From Paenarthrobacter nitroguajacolicus (GTDB taxonomy: Bacteria; Actinomycetota; Actinomycetes; Actinomycetales; Micrococcaceae), in assembly GCF_007786235.1 (NCBI RefSeq), contig NZ_VNFK01000015.1, forward strand, positions 57,324-121,323: 64,000 bases of DNA, read 5' to 3'. A model generated the notes under the pieces. It did not search any database, had not been told where the DNA came from, and saw only the letters and a program-made list of their open reading frames with translations. Position 1 is the first letter of the stretch, and every line of letters starts with the position of its first letter. Position numbers and translations under genes: made by a program. Positions 1-7,912 of this stretch are shown one piece after another.

Positions 1-490
1 AAGACGTGATGATGCCGCGCTTGCCCTCAGGAGCGTGCTCAGCGAGGAAGGTCATGGCGCCGGCGGCCTCGCCGCCGACGGAGAAGCCCTGGAGGAGCCG
101 CATGAGGACCAACAGGATAGGCGCCGCGATGCCGATGGCCGCGTAAGGGGGCAGCAGGCCGATACCGGCGGTGGCAACACTGATCAGGAGGATGACGAAG
201 ACCAGGAGCTTTTGCCTGCCGATCCGGTCTCCGAGGTAGCCGCAAACCACCGCGCCGAGCGGACGAACGAAGAAGGAGACCGCGTAACCGGCGAACACGA
301 AGAGCAGGGCGTTGTCCGGGTTGCCCGGGGCCAGGAAGACGAGAGCCAGCGTTCCCGCCATGAAGGCGAAAATGCCGTTGTCGTACAGTTCCACGAAGAT
401 GCCAACACAACCTGCGGTGACAACCTTGCGGGTTTGGCGGCTGGTAAGCCGCTCATGCTGCACTGGCGCAGCGTTGGTGCTTGCGGTCAT
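1..490 (-). CDS. MFS transporter, MHS (metabolite:H+ symporter) type, partial
   Basis: Partial gene; the 3' part lies beyond the left edge. The first 163 residues are visible. They show the early helix with VELYDNGIFAF, similar to the EFYDF-type motif of the metabolite:H+ symporter branch of the MFS, and the loop 2-3 signature GYLGDRIGRQK. The start ATG follows AAGGAAAAGTC. It is the last gene of the pxpABC operon, 55 bases after pxpC, so it probably imports the acid or lactam that PxpABC hydrolyses. That substrate assignment is inferred from position only. Confidence 0.85.
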   Translation of the reverse strand, partial: MTASTNAAPVQHERLTSRQTRKVVTAGCVGIFVELYDNGIFAFMAGTLALVFLAPGNPDNALLFVFAGYAVSFFVRPLGAVVCGYLGDRIGRQKLLVFVILLISVATAGIGLLPPYAAIGIAAPILLVLMRLLQGFSVGGEAAGAMTFLAEHAPEGKRGIITS

Positions 491-545
491 GACTTTTCCT
501 TACTGAGATGAGCGTAGCAACGCCTACTGGTATGACGACAGGTTT

Positions 546-1559
546 TTAGCTGCATGCCGCAACTGGTAGGTCCTGCCACTGGGGACGGCATCCGATGCCG
601 AGGAGTCCGAAGACGGTGTTGACGGATTCGCGGAGTGTTTCAAGTTGGGCCCGCGAGCGCCTGTGGGCGGCAGTTGCTTCTGCCACTGTGGTTTTCCGAA
701 AACGGACTTTGTCCCCTGGCCTCGCTTGGGCCAGGACATCCAGTCCGGTGCTGGTGACTACTGCCAGGACCGGATACCCGGCGGTGACGCCGCGGCCCCG
801 GTGCAGTACCAGCAGCTCTTCCCTTGAGGGAACCTCGACGGCGCCCACTGGCACGCCGCGGGAAAGGACCTCACCGCTTGAGGTTCTTTCCGGAAGCTCT
901 CCGCCGAGCCGCAGGCCGATGTGGTTGCTGCGGCCGCTGACGGCGTACTCCGAGGTGAAGAGCAATTCACCAGATTCGCCAAACTCGGCGACGTCCGGTC
1001 CATCGGTCACATCGACCGACAGGTCTGATCCCATGCTTGGCCGCTCAAGGCCCAGCCGGAAAAGGGGAAGGTCGAAGTACGGCTGGCGTACAGGTGTCAC
1101 GCTCCGACGGGTGACGAGCGTGGTTCCTTCCCGAAGTTGAAGTCCGAAGCCCACCACGGTGTCCGGAGCTGCACTGCCGAGCAACGTCTCAGCTTCGAGG
1201 GAGCCGTGGACGGCCAGGTAGGCACGGAGTCCGCGGTGGATCCCGCGAATGGACACTGATTCACCTGCACGCACCGATACCGGTTCCCATTGGCTGCAGG
1301 GGCGGCCACCGACGGTGAGGGTGAGGGGAGCACCAGTGACGGCGATCAGGAGGTCGGTGTTTGCCGTCATCCGGAAGTCGAGGGCGGTGATTTCCACCAG
1401 GGGATGGTTGTCCAGATTGCCGGCCAGGATGTTGGCGGCCCGGGCGGAGTACTGGTCCAAGGCGCCGTTGACCGGCAGCCCGAAGCGGGGTCCACGGAAT
1501 CGGCCGAGGTCCGTGACCACGGAATTGCCCGGTTGCTGGACCAGGATTGCGCCGCTCAT
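546..1559 (-). CDS. pxpC: 5-oxoprolinase subunit PxpC (biotin-dependent carboxyltransferase-like)
   Basis: 337 residues, the normal length for PxpC/KipA-type proteins. The N-terminal part has the typical PGNSVVTDLGRFRGPRFGLP stretch followed by ALDQYSARAANILAGN. Known role of the family: PxpC works with PxpA and PxpB to hydrolyse 5-oxo-L-proline to glutamate using ATP. The start ATG overlaps the pxpB stop as ATGA. An upstream extension of this frame exists but lies inside pxpB, so I did not use it. Family assignment is secure. The exact substrate could be a relative of 5-oxoproline. Confidence 0.9.
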   Translation of the reverse strand: MSGAILVQQPGNSVVTDLGRFRGPRFGLPVNGALDQYSARAANILAGNLDNHPLVEITALDFRMTANTDLLIAVTGAPLTLTVGGRPCSQWEPVSVRAGESVSIRGIHRGLRAYLAVHGSLEAETLLGSAAPDTVVGFGLQLREGTTLVTRRSVTPVRQPYFDLPLFRLGLERPSMGSDLSVDVTDGPDVAEFGESGELLFTSEYAVSGRSNHIGLRLGGELPERTSSGEVLSRGVPVGAVEVPSREELLVLHRGRGVTAGYPVLAVVTSTGLDVLAQARPGDKVRFRKTTVAEATAAHRRSRAQLETLRESVNTVFGLLGIGCRPQWQDLPVAACS

Positions 1560-2293
1560 GGCCGTGCTTCCAATTCCAGTGGCACCAAGTCCATGCCGGC
1601 GAAGTCGCTGAAGGCTTCGGCGGGGATCTGCCGGAACCGCAGGATGTCGCCCGGCTTGTAGGGCACAAGGGGTTCGCGACGGATGTTCAGGACGCTCAGC
1701 GGGGTCTGGCCAATCACACACCAGCCACCAGGAGCCGCTGCCGGGGCGATGACAGCCTGGCGTCCGGCAACCGCCACAGCGCCGGCGGGCACGCTGAGCC
1801 GGGGATCCTTGAGGCGGGGCACGGGTTTGGGGAACGCCGGACCGTCCATCATGGGCGAACCCGCTGGCGCACCGAGGCACCGTACGGTGTAGGTCTTCCC
1901 GGTGTGGAACCTGATGACTTCCTCGGTGGAGATGCCCTGGTACTCGGCGACCTTTTCCAGGTCCGGACCGTACTCGCCGCCGTACACCACGGGAACATCG
2001 AATTCGCGGGGAGCCTTTGCGGATTCATCGGCATGGTGGAGTTCCAGGAGTCCGAGCTTGACGAAGGCGCGCACTTGGCGGGCGGAAACCATGATGGGAT
2101 CGAACTCCACCAGCACGGAGTCGTAAGTGGGAACAGCGCCGTGGAGACCTTCCGCTCCGCAGCTTTCCAGCCAGTCGGCCAAGCGGTGGACGGTGAGCCA
2201 ATTGTCTTCACTCGCCTCCGATATCGCCACGACACGCAACGCGGAGTCTCCGCACTCGTGGATTTCCGTGGGAGCCACTGTCAGGACGGACAT
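1556..2293 (-). CDS. pxpB: 5-oxoprolinase subunit PxpB (KipI-like, allophanate hydrolase subunit 1 domain)
   Basis: 245 residues of the allophanate hydrolase subunit 1 / KipI family. Recognisable parts are VVYGGEYGPDL in the middle, LGAPAGSPMMDG, and PAGAVAVAGRQAVIAP toward the C-terminus. It starts directly after the pxpA stop (TGACATG) and its own stop overlaps pxpC, so the three subunits are translationally coupled. In the family it forms a complex with PxpC that phosphorylates and opens the lactam ring together with PxpA. Cytoplasmic. Confidence 0.92.
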   Translation of the reverse strand: MSVLTVAPTEIHECGDSALRVVAISEASEDNWLTVHRLADWLESCGAEGLHGAVPTYDSVLVEFDPIMVSARQVRAFVKLGLLELHHADESAKAPREFDVPVVYGGEYGPDLEKVAEYQGISTEEVIRFHTGKTYTVRCLGAPAGSPMMDGPAFPKPVPRLKDPRLSVPAGAVAVAGRQAVIAPAAAPGGWCVIGQTPLSVLNIRREPLVPYKPGDILRFRQIPAEAFSDFAGMDLVPLELEARP

Positions 2294-2294
2294 G

Positions 2295-3083
2295 TCAGGC
2301 CGCCTTCCGCTTGGCATCCATGACCTCGGCCAGCGGGGCAATGCTGACGCCGGCGGAAATAAGTTCGGTACGGATCCGGCGGGCCAGTTCCACAGCGCCG
2401 GGATTGTCCCCGTGGAGGAGGACGGTATCGACGTCGATGTCCATGTCCACGCCGGTGGCGCAGCGGATCTTTCCGTCCACCACCATGCGCAGGGCGCGGT
2501 CCACGATCTCTGCGGGATCGTGCAGCACAGCGCCCGGCTGGCTGCGGGGAACCAAGGTACCGTCTTCCTGGTACGCGCGGTCCACAATGCCAACTATTGC
2601 TACGTCCAGCCCGGCTTCACGGGCGGCAGTGGCCAGTTCGCCGTCCTGGGCCACCACAATGAGTTCCTTGTCCACGCGGGCCGCCGCCTGGGCCACCGCC
2701 TTGGCGTAGTCTGCGCGGACAGCCACGAGGTTGCCGAGCCGGCCATGCGGGGCGAGGTGGGTGACCTTTGTGCCATGGAAAGCGGCGAAACCGTTCAGGG
2801 CCCCCATCTGGTACAGCACATCGTTCTGCACCTCGCTCGCTGAGAGGCCCATGTCGCGTCGGCCGAAGCCGCGCAGGTCCGGGAAGCTCGGGTGAGCCCC
2901 AATGCCTACGCCGCGGCGAACACATTCAGCAACCGTGGCGGCCATAATGTCCGGGTCGCCGGCGTGGAACCCGCACGCGATATTGGCACTTGAAACGATC
3001 TCCAGGAGTTCAGAATCGTCGCCAATGGTGTAAGCGCCAAATCCCTCTCCAAGATCCGCTACAAGATCAATAATCGGGTTCAC
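2295..3083 (-). CDS. pxpA: 5-oxoprolinase subunit PxpA (LamB/YcsF family)
   Basis: 262 residues, full length for LamB/YcsF proteins. The family signatures are clear: DLVADLGEGFG near the N-terminus, NIACGFHAGDP around residue 35-45, and GAHPSFPDLRGFGRR around residue 63-77. The start is a GTG preceded by GGAAAGAGAACCAC. A longer open frame upstream has no matching homology. It is the first gene of the pxpABC-transporter operon and diverges from a LysR regulator. An ATA-N9-TAT element in the intergenic region is the likely control site. Confidence 0.93.
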   Translation of the reverse strand: MNPIIDLVADLGEGFGAYTIGDDSELLEIVSSANIACGFHAGDPDIMAATVAECVRRGVGIGAHPSFPDLRGFGRRDMGLSASEVQNDVLYQMGALNGFAAFHGTKVTHLAPHGRLGNLVAVRADYAKAVAQAAARVDKELIVVAQDGELATAAREAGLDVAIVGIVDRAYQEDGTLVPRSQPGAVLHDPAEIVDRALRMVVDGKIRCATGVDMDIDVDTVLLHGDNPGAVELARRIRTELISAGVSIAPLAEVMDAKRKAA

Positions 3084-3210
3084 GTGGTTCTCTTTCCGTG
3101 GTTTTGCAGTGGAATTGAATTCCGGGAAAATGGCAGGTGCTGGTTGATACCCAAAGCGTTGCCTGAAGTTCTTTCCAAAAGTCTCGCACCGGTCAACCAC
3201 GTTGCACAAA

Positions 3211-3248
3211 GACCTAATAGCTATCCCGTGATAGCTCTCCGTTATGAC
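3211..3248. promoter_or_regulatory. Putative LysR (Nac-like) operator between pxpA and the lysR gene
   Basis: The block GACCTAAT at 3211-3218 is followed exactly 31 bases later by TTATGAC. Inside lies ATA at 3231-3233, nine bases, then TAT at 3243-3245, matching the ATA-N9-TAT consensus known for Nac. The same block with the same spacing occurs at 6785-6822 before the aminotransferase gene. ATAGCT is also directly repeated here. Function as an operator is inferred. Confidence 0.55.
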
Positions 3249-3348
3249 CTGCGCCACCCTGTACTGTGGCTTGGGTCCCAGCGGTGCCCGGATAGAATTT
3301 CCCTAACGCATGCCACCCGGGGACGTGGCCCTCCAGGAAGGCAGACCC

Positions 3349-4293
3349 ATGGATACGCGCAAGCTCTCATACTTTGTGCAGATTGTTGACTCAGGCAGCA
3401 TCACCAAGGCCGCTGCCGCGCTCCACGTGGCCCAGCCCGCCCTGAGCCAGCAGGTCTCCGCGCTGGAGAACGACCTCAAGCAGCGCCTTTTGATCCGCAG
3501 CAAGCAAGGCGTTGAGCCCACGGCCGCAGGGCACACCCTCTACCGCCACGCGCAGTCGATTCTCCGGCTGGTGGAGCAGGCCCGGCAAGACGTCGCCACC
3601 TCCGGGGCGGCCCCCTCCGGCCGCGTCTCCATTGCGATCGCGCCCTACAGCATGGCGTCCAGCCTGACGCCCCAGATCATCAGCGAAGTCGGCCGCCGGT
3701 ACCCGGATATCGTGGTGCACCTGACCGAGATTTTCGGCGGCGTCTTGAGCGAGGCCATCAAGAACGGCCGCCTGGACATGGCCCTGATCTACGAGCCTGG
3801 AAAGATCCGCGGCGTGCAGTTCACCACCATGATCGTGGAAGACCTCCACCTGGTGGTGCACCCGGACGTGGACATCAGCCACGGCAAGGACACCATCACC
3901 CTCGCCGAAGCCAGCACGGTGGGACTGTTCCTCCCGGAGAAGAACCACACGCTGCGGCAGCTCATCGAGAAGGGACTGACAGACCAGGACCTGCCGCTCC
4001 GCTTGGTGGGCGAAGTGGAGTCCGTCCCCTCCCTCACCCGGCTCATCCGTGCCAACCTGGGCGGCACCGTGCTGCCGAAATCAGCCGCGGATGCCCTCTT
4101 CCCGGACCAGAACTTCAAGGTGCTGCGGATCGTGGAACCTGGACTGCAGAGCAAGATCGCCCTCTGCACCCCCGACCACGAGCCACTGTCCGAGGCCGCC
4201 TCGGCCGTGCTCATGGTGGTCAAGGAAATGCTGCACCAACAACTGATCAACAAGTACGGAACCGACCCCGTGCAACTGCCGGCCCATCCATAA
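3349..4293 (+). CDS. LysR family transcriptional regulator, Nac-like
   Basis: 314 residues. Residues 1-60 form the LysR winged helix-turn-helix (LSYFVQIVDSGSITKAAAAL, then QPALSQQVSALE), with the wording typical of the Nac/Cbl-like group. Residues about 90-300 form the inducer-binding domain. The ATG at 3349 follows AGGAAGGCAGACCC; a longer frame from 3310 lacks a comparable site. It is divergent to pxpABC and probably controls it as well as the aminotransferase-aldolase operon, since both carry the same ATA-N9-TAT element. Inducer unknown. Confidence 0.9.
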   Translation: MDTRKLSYFVQIVDSGSITKAAAALHVAQPALSQQVSALENDLKQRLLIRSKQGVEPTAAGHTLYRHAQSILRLVEQARQDVATSGAAPSGRVSIAIAPYSMASSLTPQIISEVGRRYPDIVVHLTEIFGGVLSEAIKNGRLDMALIYEPGKIRGVQFTTMIVEDLHLVVHPDVDISHGKDTITLAEASTVGLFLPEKNHTLRQLIEKGLTDQDLPLRLVGEVESVPSLTRLIRANLGGTVLPKSAADALFPDQNFKVLRIVEPGLQSKIALCTPDHEPLSEAASAVLMVVKEMLHQQLINKYGTDPVQLPAHP

Positions 4294-4417
4294 CAAACAC
4301 TTATCCGGACAGACAGCTTTGGTCTTATTCAACGCCGATTTAATTTCCTAATATCGAATTAGAAAGAAATTCGAAAGCAGCTCACGGATTCCGCGGGCAC
4401 GTTCAAAGGAAACAACG

Positions 4418-4639
4418 GTGAAAAAGATCAGCACGGCCGGATGGGTTTCGAATCCAACCCGCGGAACGATCAGCGCACGAACCGGTTTTCACTGCCCACG
4501 GAATGGTTTTTGGCGTCCGATCGGCGGCATTGGCGAACCCTTGTTCGTCTTCGAAGGAAGCCTGATGCCCGCCCACGCCGGCAACAGCATTGAATGGCAC
4601 CTGGTGGATACCCGCCCGGGACACTCCGGACTGGACTGA
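4418..4639 (+). CDS. Small hypothetical protein (73 aa)
   Basis: GTG start preceded by AAAGGAAACAACG, a good ribosome site. The 73 residues are rich in Gly, Pro and Trp, with TGFHCPRNGFWRP, then EGSLMPAHAG, then EWHLVD. The layout (a Gly-Ile/Trp block, a short P/F-rich turn, a terminal Trp block) faintly recalls small YjzC-like proteins, but I cannot assign a family. A strong hairpin terminator at 4695-4724 follows 55 bases after the stop. Codon use is normal for this genome. An AT-rich stretch with CTAAT-ATCGA-ATTAG lies at about 4350-4364 upstream and may be its promoter region. Confidence 0.55.
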   Translation: MKKISTAGWVSNPTRGTISARTGFHCPRNGFWRPIGGIGEPLFVFEGSLMPAHAGNSIEWHLVDTRPGHSGLD

Positions 4640-4694
4640 ACCAGCCACCACCCAGCCAGCCGCCGTCGTACTCCCACTTCAGCTTCACCACGAT

Positions 4695-4724
4695 AAGGCG
4701 CCCTGCCACTGGCAAGGGCGCCTT
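4695..4724. terminator. Hairpin terminator, bidirectional
   Basis: AAGGCGCCCT at 4695-4704 pairs with AGGGCGCCTT at 4715-4724. The inner TGCCA/TGGCA extends the stem with one bulged base. Followed by TGTTGT on the + strand. It separates the + small ORF (end 4639) from the convergent aldolase gene (end 4802), so it can serve both. Confidence 0.7.
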
Positions 4725-4801
4725 TGTTGTGCTCTCCCGATACGCCAAAGGCCGGCCGCACGCTGGTTCTCCAGCAGTGCGGCCAGCCTTGGCAGCAGGG
4801 C

Positions 4802-5476
4802 CTAGTCCTCCACCAGGAGGCCCTTCTCCTTGAGCTTCTCCGTCAGTCCGCAGAGCTCGATGGTGTTGCCGCCGTCGTGGTAGAGCTTGATGAGTTCGCG
4901 CTCGTGGTCGTCGCGTGCCTGGGACAGTGCGATGACTTCTTCGGCCTCTTCGCGGCGGACCACCACCACGCCGTCAGCGTCGCCGCGGAGGATGTCGCCC
5001 GGGTAGATGATTTCGTCGCCGAAGACGATGGGGTGGTTGATCGGGCCGAGGGTTTCCTTGACGGTGCCCTTGATGCTGACGCTGCCGGAGAACACGGGAA
5101 GGCCGAGTTCAATCAGGTCCTGGGTATCCCGCACGCCCGAGTCAGTGACCATGGCAGCGATTCCCTTGGCTTTCATCGCGTTGCCCAGGACATCGCCGAA
5201 CGTGCCGGCCTCGGACATTTCCTGCGCGCCAACCAGGACCACATCGCCGGCCTGGGCATAGTGGATGGCGACCTGGAGCATGAGGTTGTCCTGTGGTGCG
5301 CAGGCCACAGTGACGGCCGGTCCGCAGAAGGACATGGAACGGTCGATCGGCTTGATCCTGGAGCTCAACGCGCCGCGGCGGCCCTGTGCTTCGTGGATCG
5401 TGGCCGAGGAAAACTTGGCGAGGCGGCTGACGAGATCGGCGTCGGGGCGCTCGAACTTGGTCTTGACGTGGATCAT
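4802..5476 (-). CDS. RraA-family aldolase (4-carboxy-4-hydroxy-2-oxoadipate / 4-hydroxy-4-methyl-2-oxoglutarate aldolase type)
   Basis: 224 residues, the usual size of the divalent-metal class II pyruvate aldolases LigK/ProA/GalC. The fold signature is present: GDVVLVG around residue 78-83, and TDSGVRD at 111-117 containing the catalytic Arg116 and metal-site Asp117. Known enzymes cleave 4-hydroxy-2-oxo acids to pyruvate plus oxaloacetate or pyruvate and also decarboxylate oxaloacetate. It lies 13 bases after the aminotransferase gene in one operon. RNase E inhibition is unlikely given the intact catalytic motif and the metabolic neighbour. Substrate not determinable from sequence. Confidence 0.88.
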   Translation of the reverse strand: MIHVKTKFERPDADLVSRLAKFSSATIHEAQGRRGALSSRIKPIDRSMSFCGPAVTVACAPQDNLMLQVAIHYAQAGDVVLVGAQEMSEAGTFGDVLGNAMKAKGIAAMVTDSGVRDTQDLIELGLPVFSGSVSIKGTVKETLGPINHPIVFGDEIIYPGDILRGDADGVVVVRREEAEEVIALSQARDDHERELIKLYHDGGNTIELCGLTEKLKEKGLLVED

Positions 5477-5489
5477 GGTCTGGATCTTT

Positions 5490-6698
5490 CTAGTTGAGGG
5501 CGTTGACGGCGTCGCGGATGGAGTCCACGCCGGCGTTGATGGTCTCCAGCGACGTGGCGAAGGAGATCCGGAAGTAAGGGCCCAAGCCGTAGGCCGAACC
5601 CTGGATGACGGCCACGCGCGCGGCGTCCAACAGGTAGAGCGTGAAGTCCTGGTCGTTCTCGATGACCTTGCCGTCGGGCGCGGTTTTGCCGATCACACCG
5701 CTGCAGTTCACGTAGGCGTAGAACGCGCCTTCGGCCGGCGCAACGGACAGGCCGTTGATGGCGTTGAGGCCCTCGACGGCGGCGTCCCGGCGTTTGCGGT
5801 AGACCTCCACCGAGTCACGGACGAAGGACTGGTCGCCGTCCAGCGCCGCGACTGCTGCGGCCTGGCTGATGGACGACGGGCACGACGACGTCTGCGACTG
5901 CAGCTTGTTCATGGCCGCAATCAGGGGTACTGGACCCACTCCGTAGCCGAGCCGCCAACCGGTCATGGCATAGGCCTTGGAAACTCCGTTGACCAACAGG
6001 ATGCGGTCCTTGAGTGCCGGTGCGGCAGTGACCAGGCTGGTCACGCGGCCGTCGCCGAAGTGGATTTCATCGTAGATCTCATCGGTGAGGATGAAGACGT
6101 GCGGGTGTTCCTCAAGGACCGCGCCGAGTGCCTGCAGTTCCTCGCGGGTGTACACGGCACCGGTCGGGTTGGACGGCGCGTTGAGGATGAGCCACTTGGT
6201 CTTGTGGCTGATGGCCTTTGCCAGCGCCTCCGGCGTGAGTTTGAAGCCTGCCTCTTCGCCGCAGGCCACGATCACCGGGGTGCCATCGTTGGCGAGCACC
6301 ATGTCCGGGTAGGAAACCCAGTACGGCGCGGGAACGATCACTTCGTCGCCCTCATTCAGGGACGCCATCAGCGCTACGTACAGGACCTGCTTGGCTCCCC
6401 CGCCGATGGTCAGCTGGTTCCGCTGGTAGTGGTGGCCGGTGTGGCTTTCAACCTTGCGAAGAATAGCGGTCTGCAGCTCCGGCGTACCGGTCACCGAGGT
6501 GTACTTGGTCTCGCCGTTGTTGATTGCCTCGATGGCCGCGGCCTTGATGTGGTCCGGGGTGTCGAAGTCCGGCTCGCCCACTGTCAGGTCGATGATCGGG
6601 ATGCCTTCAGCTTTCAGTTCGCGGACGCGGGCGGCCGCGGCGACGCTCGCTGAGGACTTGATGCGGGTGACCCTCGACGCCGGCAGGTAGTCGGACAT
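5490..6698 (-). CDS. PLP-dependent aminotransferase, class I/II (aspartate aminotransferase-like)
   Basis: 402 residues, full length for fold type I subgroup I-gamma aspartate aminotransferases. Residues seen: LNAPSNPTG (Asn177), TDEIYD (Asp206, Tyr209), the Schiff-base Lys241 in SKAYAMTGWR, and YFRISFATS with the carboxylate-binding Arg near the end. First gene of a two-gene operon with the RraA-type aldolase. The pairing suggests it converts an amino acid to the 2-oxo acid that the aldolase then splits. Upstream it has the same operator block as the pxpA region. It could also be an ordinary aspartate aminotransferase feeding oxaloacetate to the partner. Confidence 0.92.
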   Translation of the reverse strand: MSDYLPASRVTRIKSSASVAAAARVRELKAEGIPIIDLTVGEPDFDTPDHIKAAAIEAINNGETKYTSVTGTPELQTAILRKVESHTGHHYQRNQLTIGGGAKQVLYVALMASLNEGDEVIVPAPYWVSYPDMVLANDGTPVIVACGEEAGFKLTPEALAKAISHKTKWLILNAPSNPTGAVYTREELQALGAVLEEHPHVFILTDEIYDEIHFGDGRVTSLVTAAPALKDRILLVNGVSKAYAMTGWRLGYGVGPVPLIAAMNKLQSQTSSCPSSISQAAAVAALDGDQSFVRDSVEVYRKRRDAAVEGLNAINGLSVAPAEGAFYAYVNCSGVIGKTAPDGKVIENDQDFTLYLLDAARVAVIQGSAYGLGPYFRISFATSLETINAGVDSIRDAVNALN

Positions 6699-6784
6699 GT
6701 CTCCTCCAGGAATGTGGAACTCAGGACGCGCGGATTCGCGTATCCCCTTTTTCGAGACTAGGGATCCGCGAGCGCTGTGGATAA

Positions 6785-6822
6785 GACCTAATGTGCGTGG
6801 ATCTATAAGGGGGTCTTATGAC
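6785..6822. promoter_or_regulatory. Second copy of the Nac-like operator, upstream of the aminotransferase operon
   Basis: GACCTAAT at 6785-6792 and TTATGAC at 6816-6822 have the same 31-base offset as the copy near pxpA. ATA at 6805-6807, nine bases and TAT at 6817-6819 fit ATA-N9-TAT. In addition ATAAGACC at 6781-6788 and GGTCTTAT at 6812-6819 form an inverted repeat. It lies about 90 bases upstream of the aminotransferase start. Confidence 0.55.
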
Positions 6823-6941
6823 ACCCCTTCCATGCACTTTGCTTATGGGTTCACGCGGTATTGGTATTTCCTTGGCCCGCTGAACTCTGCCTAGATTCGA
6901 GGGGTCGGAAGCGCCTGTTACGAAAACCGAAAGGGAGCCAC

Positions 6942-7481
6942 ATGCCAACCCAAACCGGGTCAGCCCCTGCCGTTTCATTGCAGGGCCACGCAGCCACCGG
7001 ACGGTACATCTACCGGGCCAAGGCCCCACGCTCGCAGCCCCTGGAAGCCGAACACGCCAAACTCACGCACGCCCTGGCCGTGCATCGTCAACTGCTCTCC
7101 CACGCAGCGAGCGCCATCCGGACATTGACCGCCGCGCGGAACGAGTTGATCGCGCAGGCCCTGGAGGATGGGCTGACCTTGACCACGGTTTCGACTGTCA
7201 CCGGGGAGAACCTGAGGGCCCTCCGGACCATAGGTTTGGCTTATGACGACCTCCATCCGAGCGGTCTCCCCCGCAACGCACATGTGGCCGCCTTGAAGCA
7301 GAAAAGCGCGGAACTCAGGGCAGCCGAAAGGCACCGTGACCAGATCACGGAACGTCGCGAGGCCCTGATGGTGATGGCACTCCGGAAGCAGGTCTGCGAC
7401 GACCTGGAACTCGCCTCGCTGACCGGCCTCACCCCGGACCACGTCCGCCGGGCTACCCGCGGAAGCGTGCGTCCCGCCTGA
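6942..7481 (+). CDS. Hypothetical protein with HTH-like segments
   Basis: 179 residues, ATG at 6942 after AAGGGAGCCAC. After a polar N-terminus of about 25 residues the protein is helical and charged. Two segments look like helix-turn-helix units: LTLTTVSTVTGENLRALRTI near residue 75-95, and LASLTGLTPDHVRRATRG near the C-terminus. Two Arg/Lys/Glu-rich stretches look like coiled coils. I do not recognise a family. It stands alone between divergent and tandem neighbours. A DNA-binding role is possible but not shown. Confidence 0.75.
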   Translation: MPTQTGSAPAVSLQGHAATGRYIYRAKAPRSQPLEAEHAKLTHALAVHRQLLSHAASAIRTLTAARNELIAQALEDGLTLTTVSTVTGENLRALRTIGLAYDDLHPSGLPRNAHVAALKQKSAELRAAERHRDQITERREALMVMALRKQVCDDLELASLTGLTPDHVRRATRGSVRPA

Positions 7482-7526
7482 GCCCACACCGTTGAACCCG
7501 GCACCAGTGCAGGGTAGAACGGGTAG

Positions 7527-7883
7527 ATGACCAACGACGTGAATTCATGGATGGACCGGTACGAACGCGCGTGGACCTCAAACGAGCCCGACGACATCCG
7601 GGCCCTCTTCACCGAGGACGCCGTCTACTACGACAAACCCAACACGGAGAAACCGTGGAATGGCCACGAAGAGATCGTCAAAGCGTGGGCGGACGCAGGC
7701 GACAAGCCTGAGGACTGGACCTTCGAATGGACACTCCTGGGGCAGGACGGCGATACCGCTTTCGTCCAAGGCGTGACCACGTACCTCAATGGTGAGCCCA
7801 CCTACGACAACCTTTGGGTGATCCGTTTCGCCGACGACGGCCGCGCCCGTGAATTCACGGAGTGGTACATGGCGCGCAAATAG
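7527..7883 (+). CDS. Nuclear transport factor 2-like (SnoaL-type) protein
   Basis: 118 residues matching the small cone-shaped SnoaL/NTF2 fold: WMDRYERAWTSNEPDDIRALF at the N-terminus, then a WNGHEEIVKAW helix, and strands ending in LWVIRFADDGRAREFTEWY. Such proteins bind or modify small ligands, and many have no known activity. Start ATG after GGGTAG, a weak ribosome site. It is convergent with a lipoprotein gene 21 bases away, and an 18-base tandem duplication covers both stop codons. Confidence 0.85.
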   Translation: MTNDVNSWMDRYERAWTSNEPDDIRALFTEDAVYYDKPNTEKPWNGHEEIVKAWADAGDKPEDWTFEWTLLGQDGDTAFVQGVTTYLNGEPTYDNLWVIRFADDGRAREFTEWYMARK

Positions 7884-7912
7884 CCACTATCGGGCAAATA
7901 GCCGCTATCGGT
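7877..7912. repeat. 18-bp tandem duplication across two convergent stop codons
   Basis: Two copies of CAAATAGCC(A/G)CTATCGG(G/T), 7877-7894 and 7895-7912, differing at two positions. The first contains the TAG of the NTF2-like gene. The second contains the stop of the opposite-strand lipoprotein gene. Confidence 0.8.

Noticed and set aside
1560..1880. N-terminal extension of PxpC by about 107 codons
   Set aside because: The frame continues upstream into pxpB, but PxpC homology begins at the ATG at 1559, which overlaps the pxpB stop.
4802..5476. RNase E inhibitor RraA
   Set aside because: The TDSGVRD active-site motif and the partner aminotransferase fit an aldolase/decarboxylase better.
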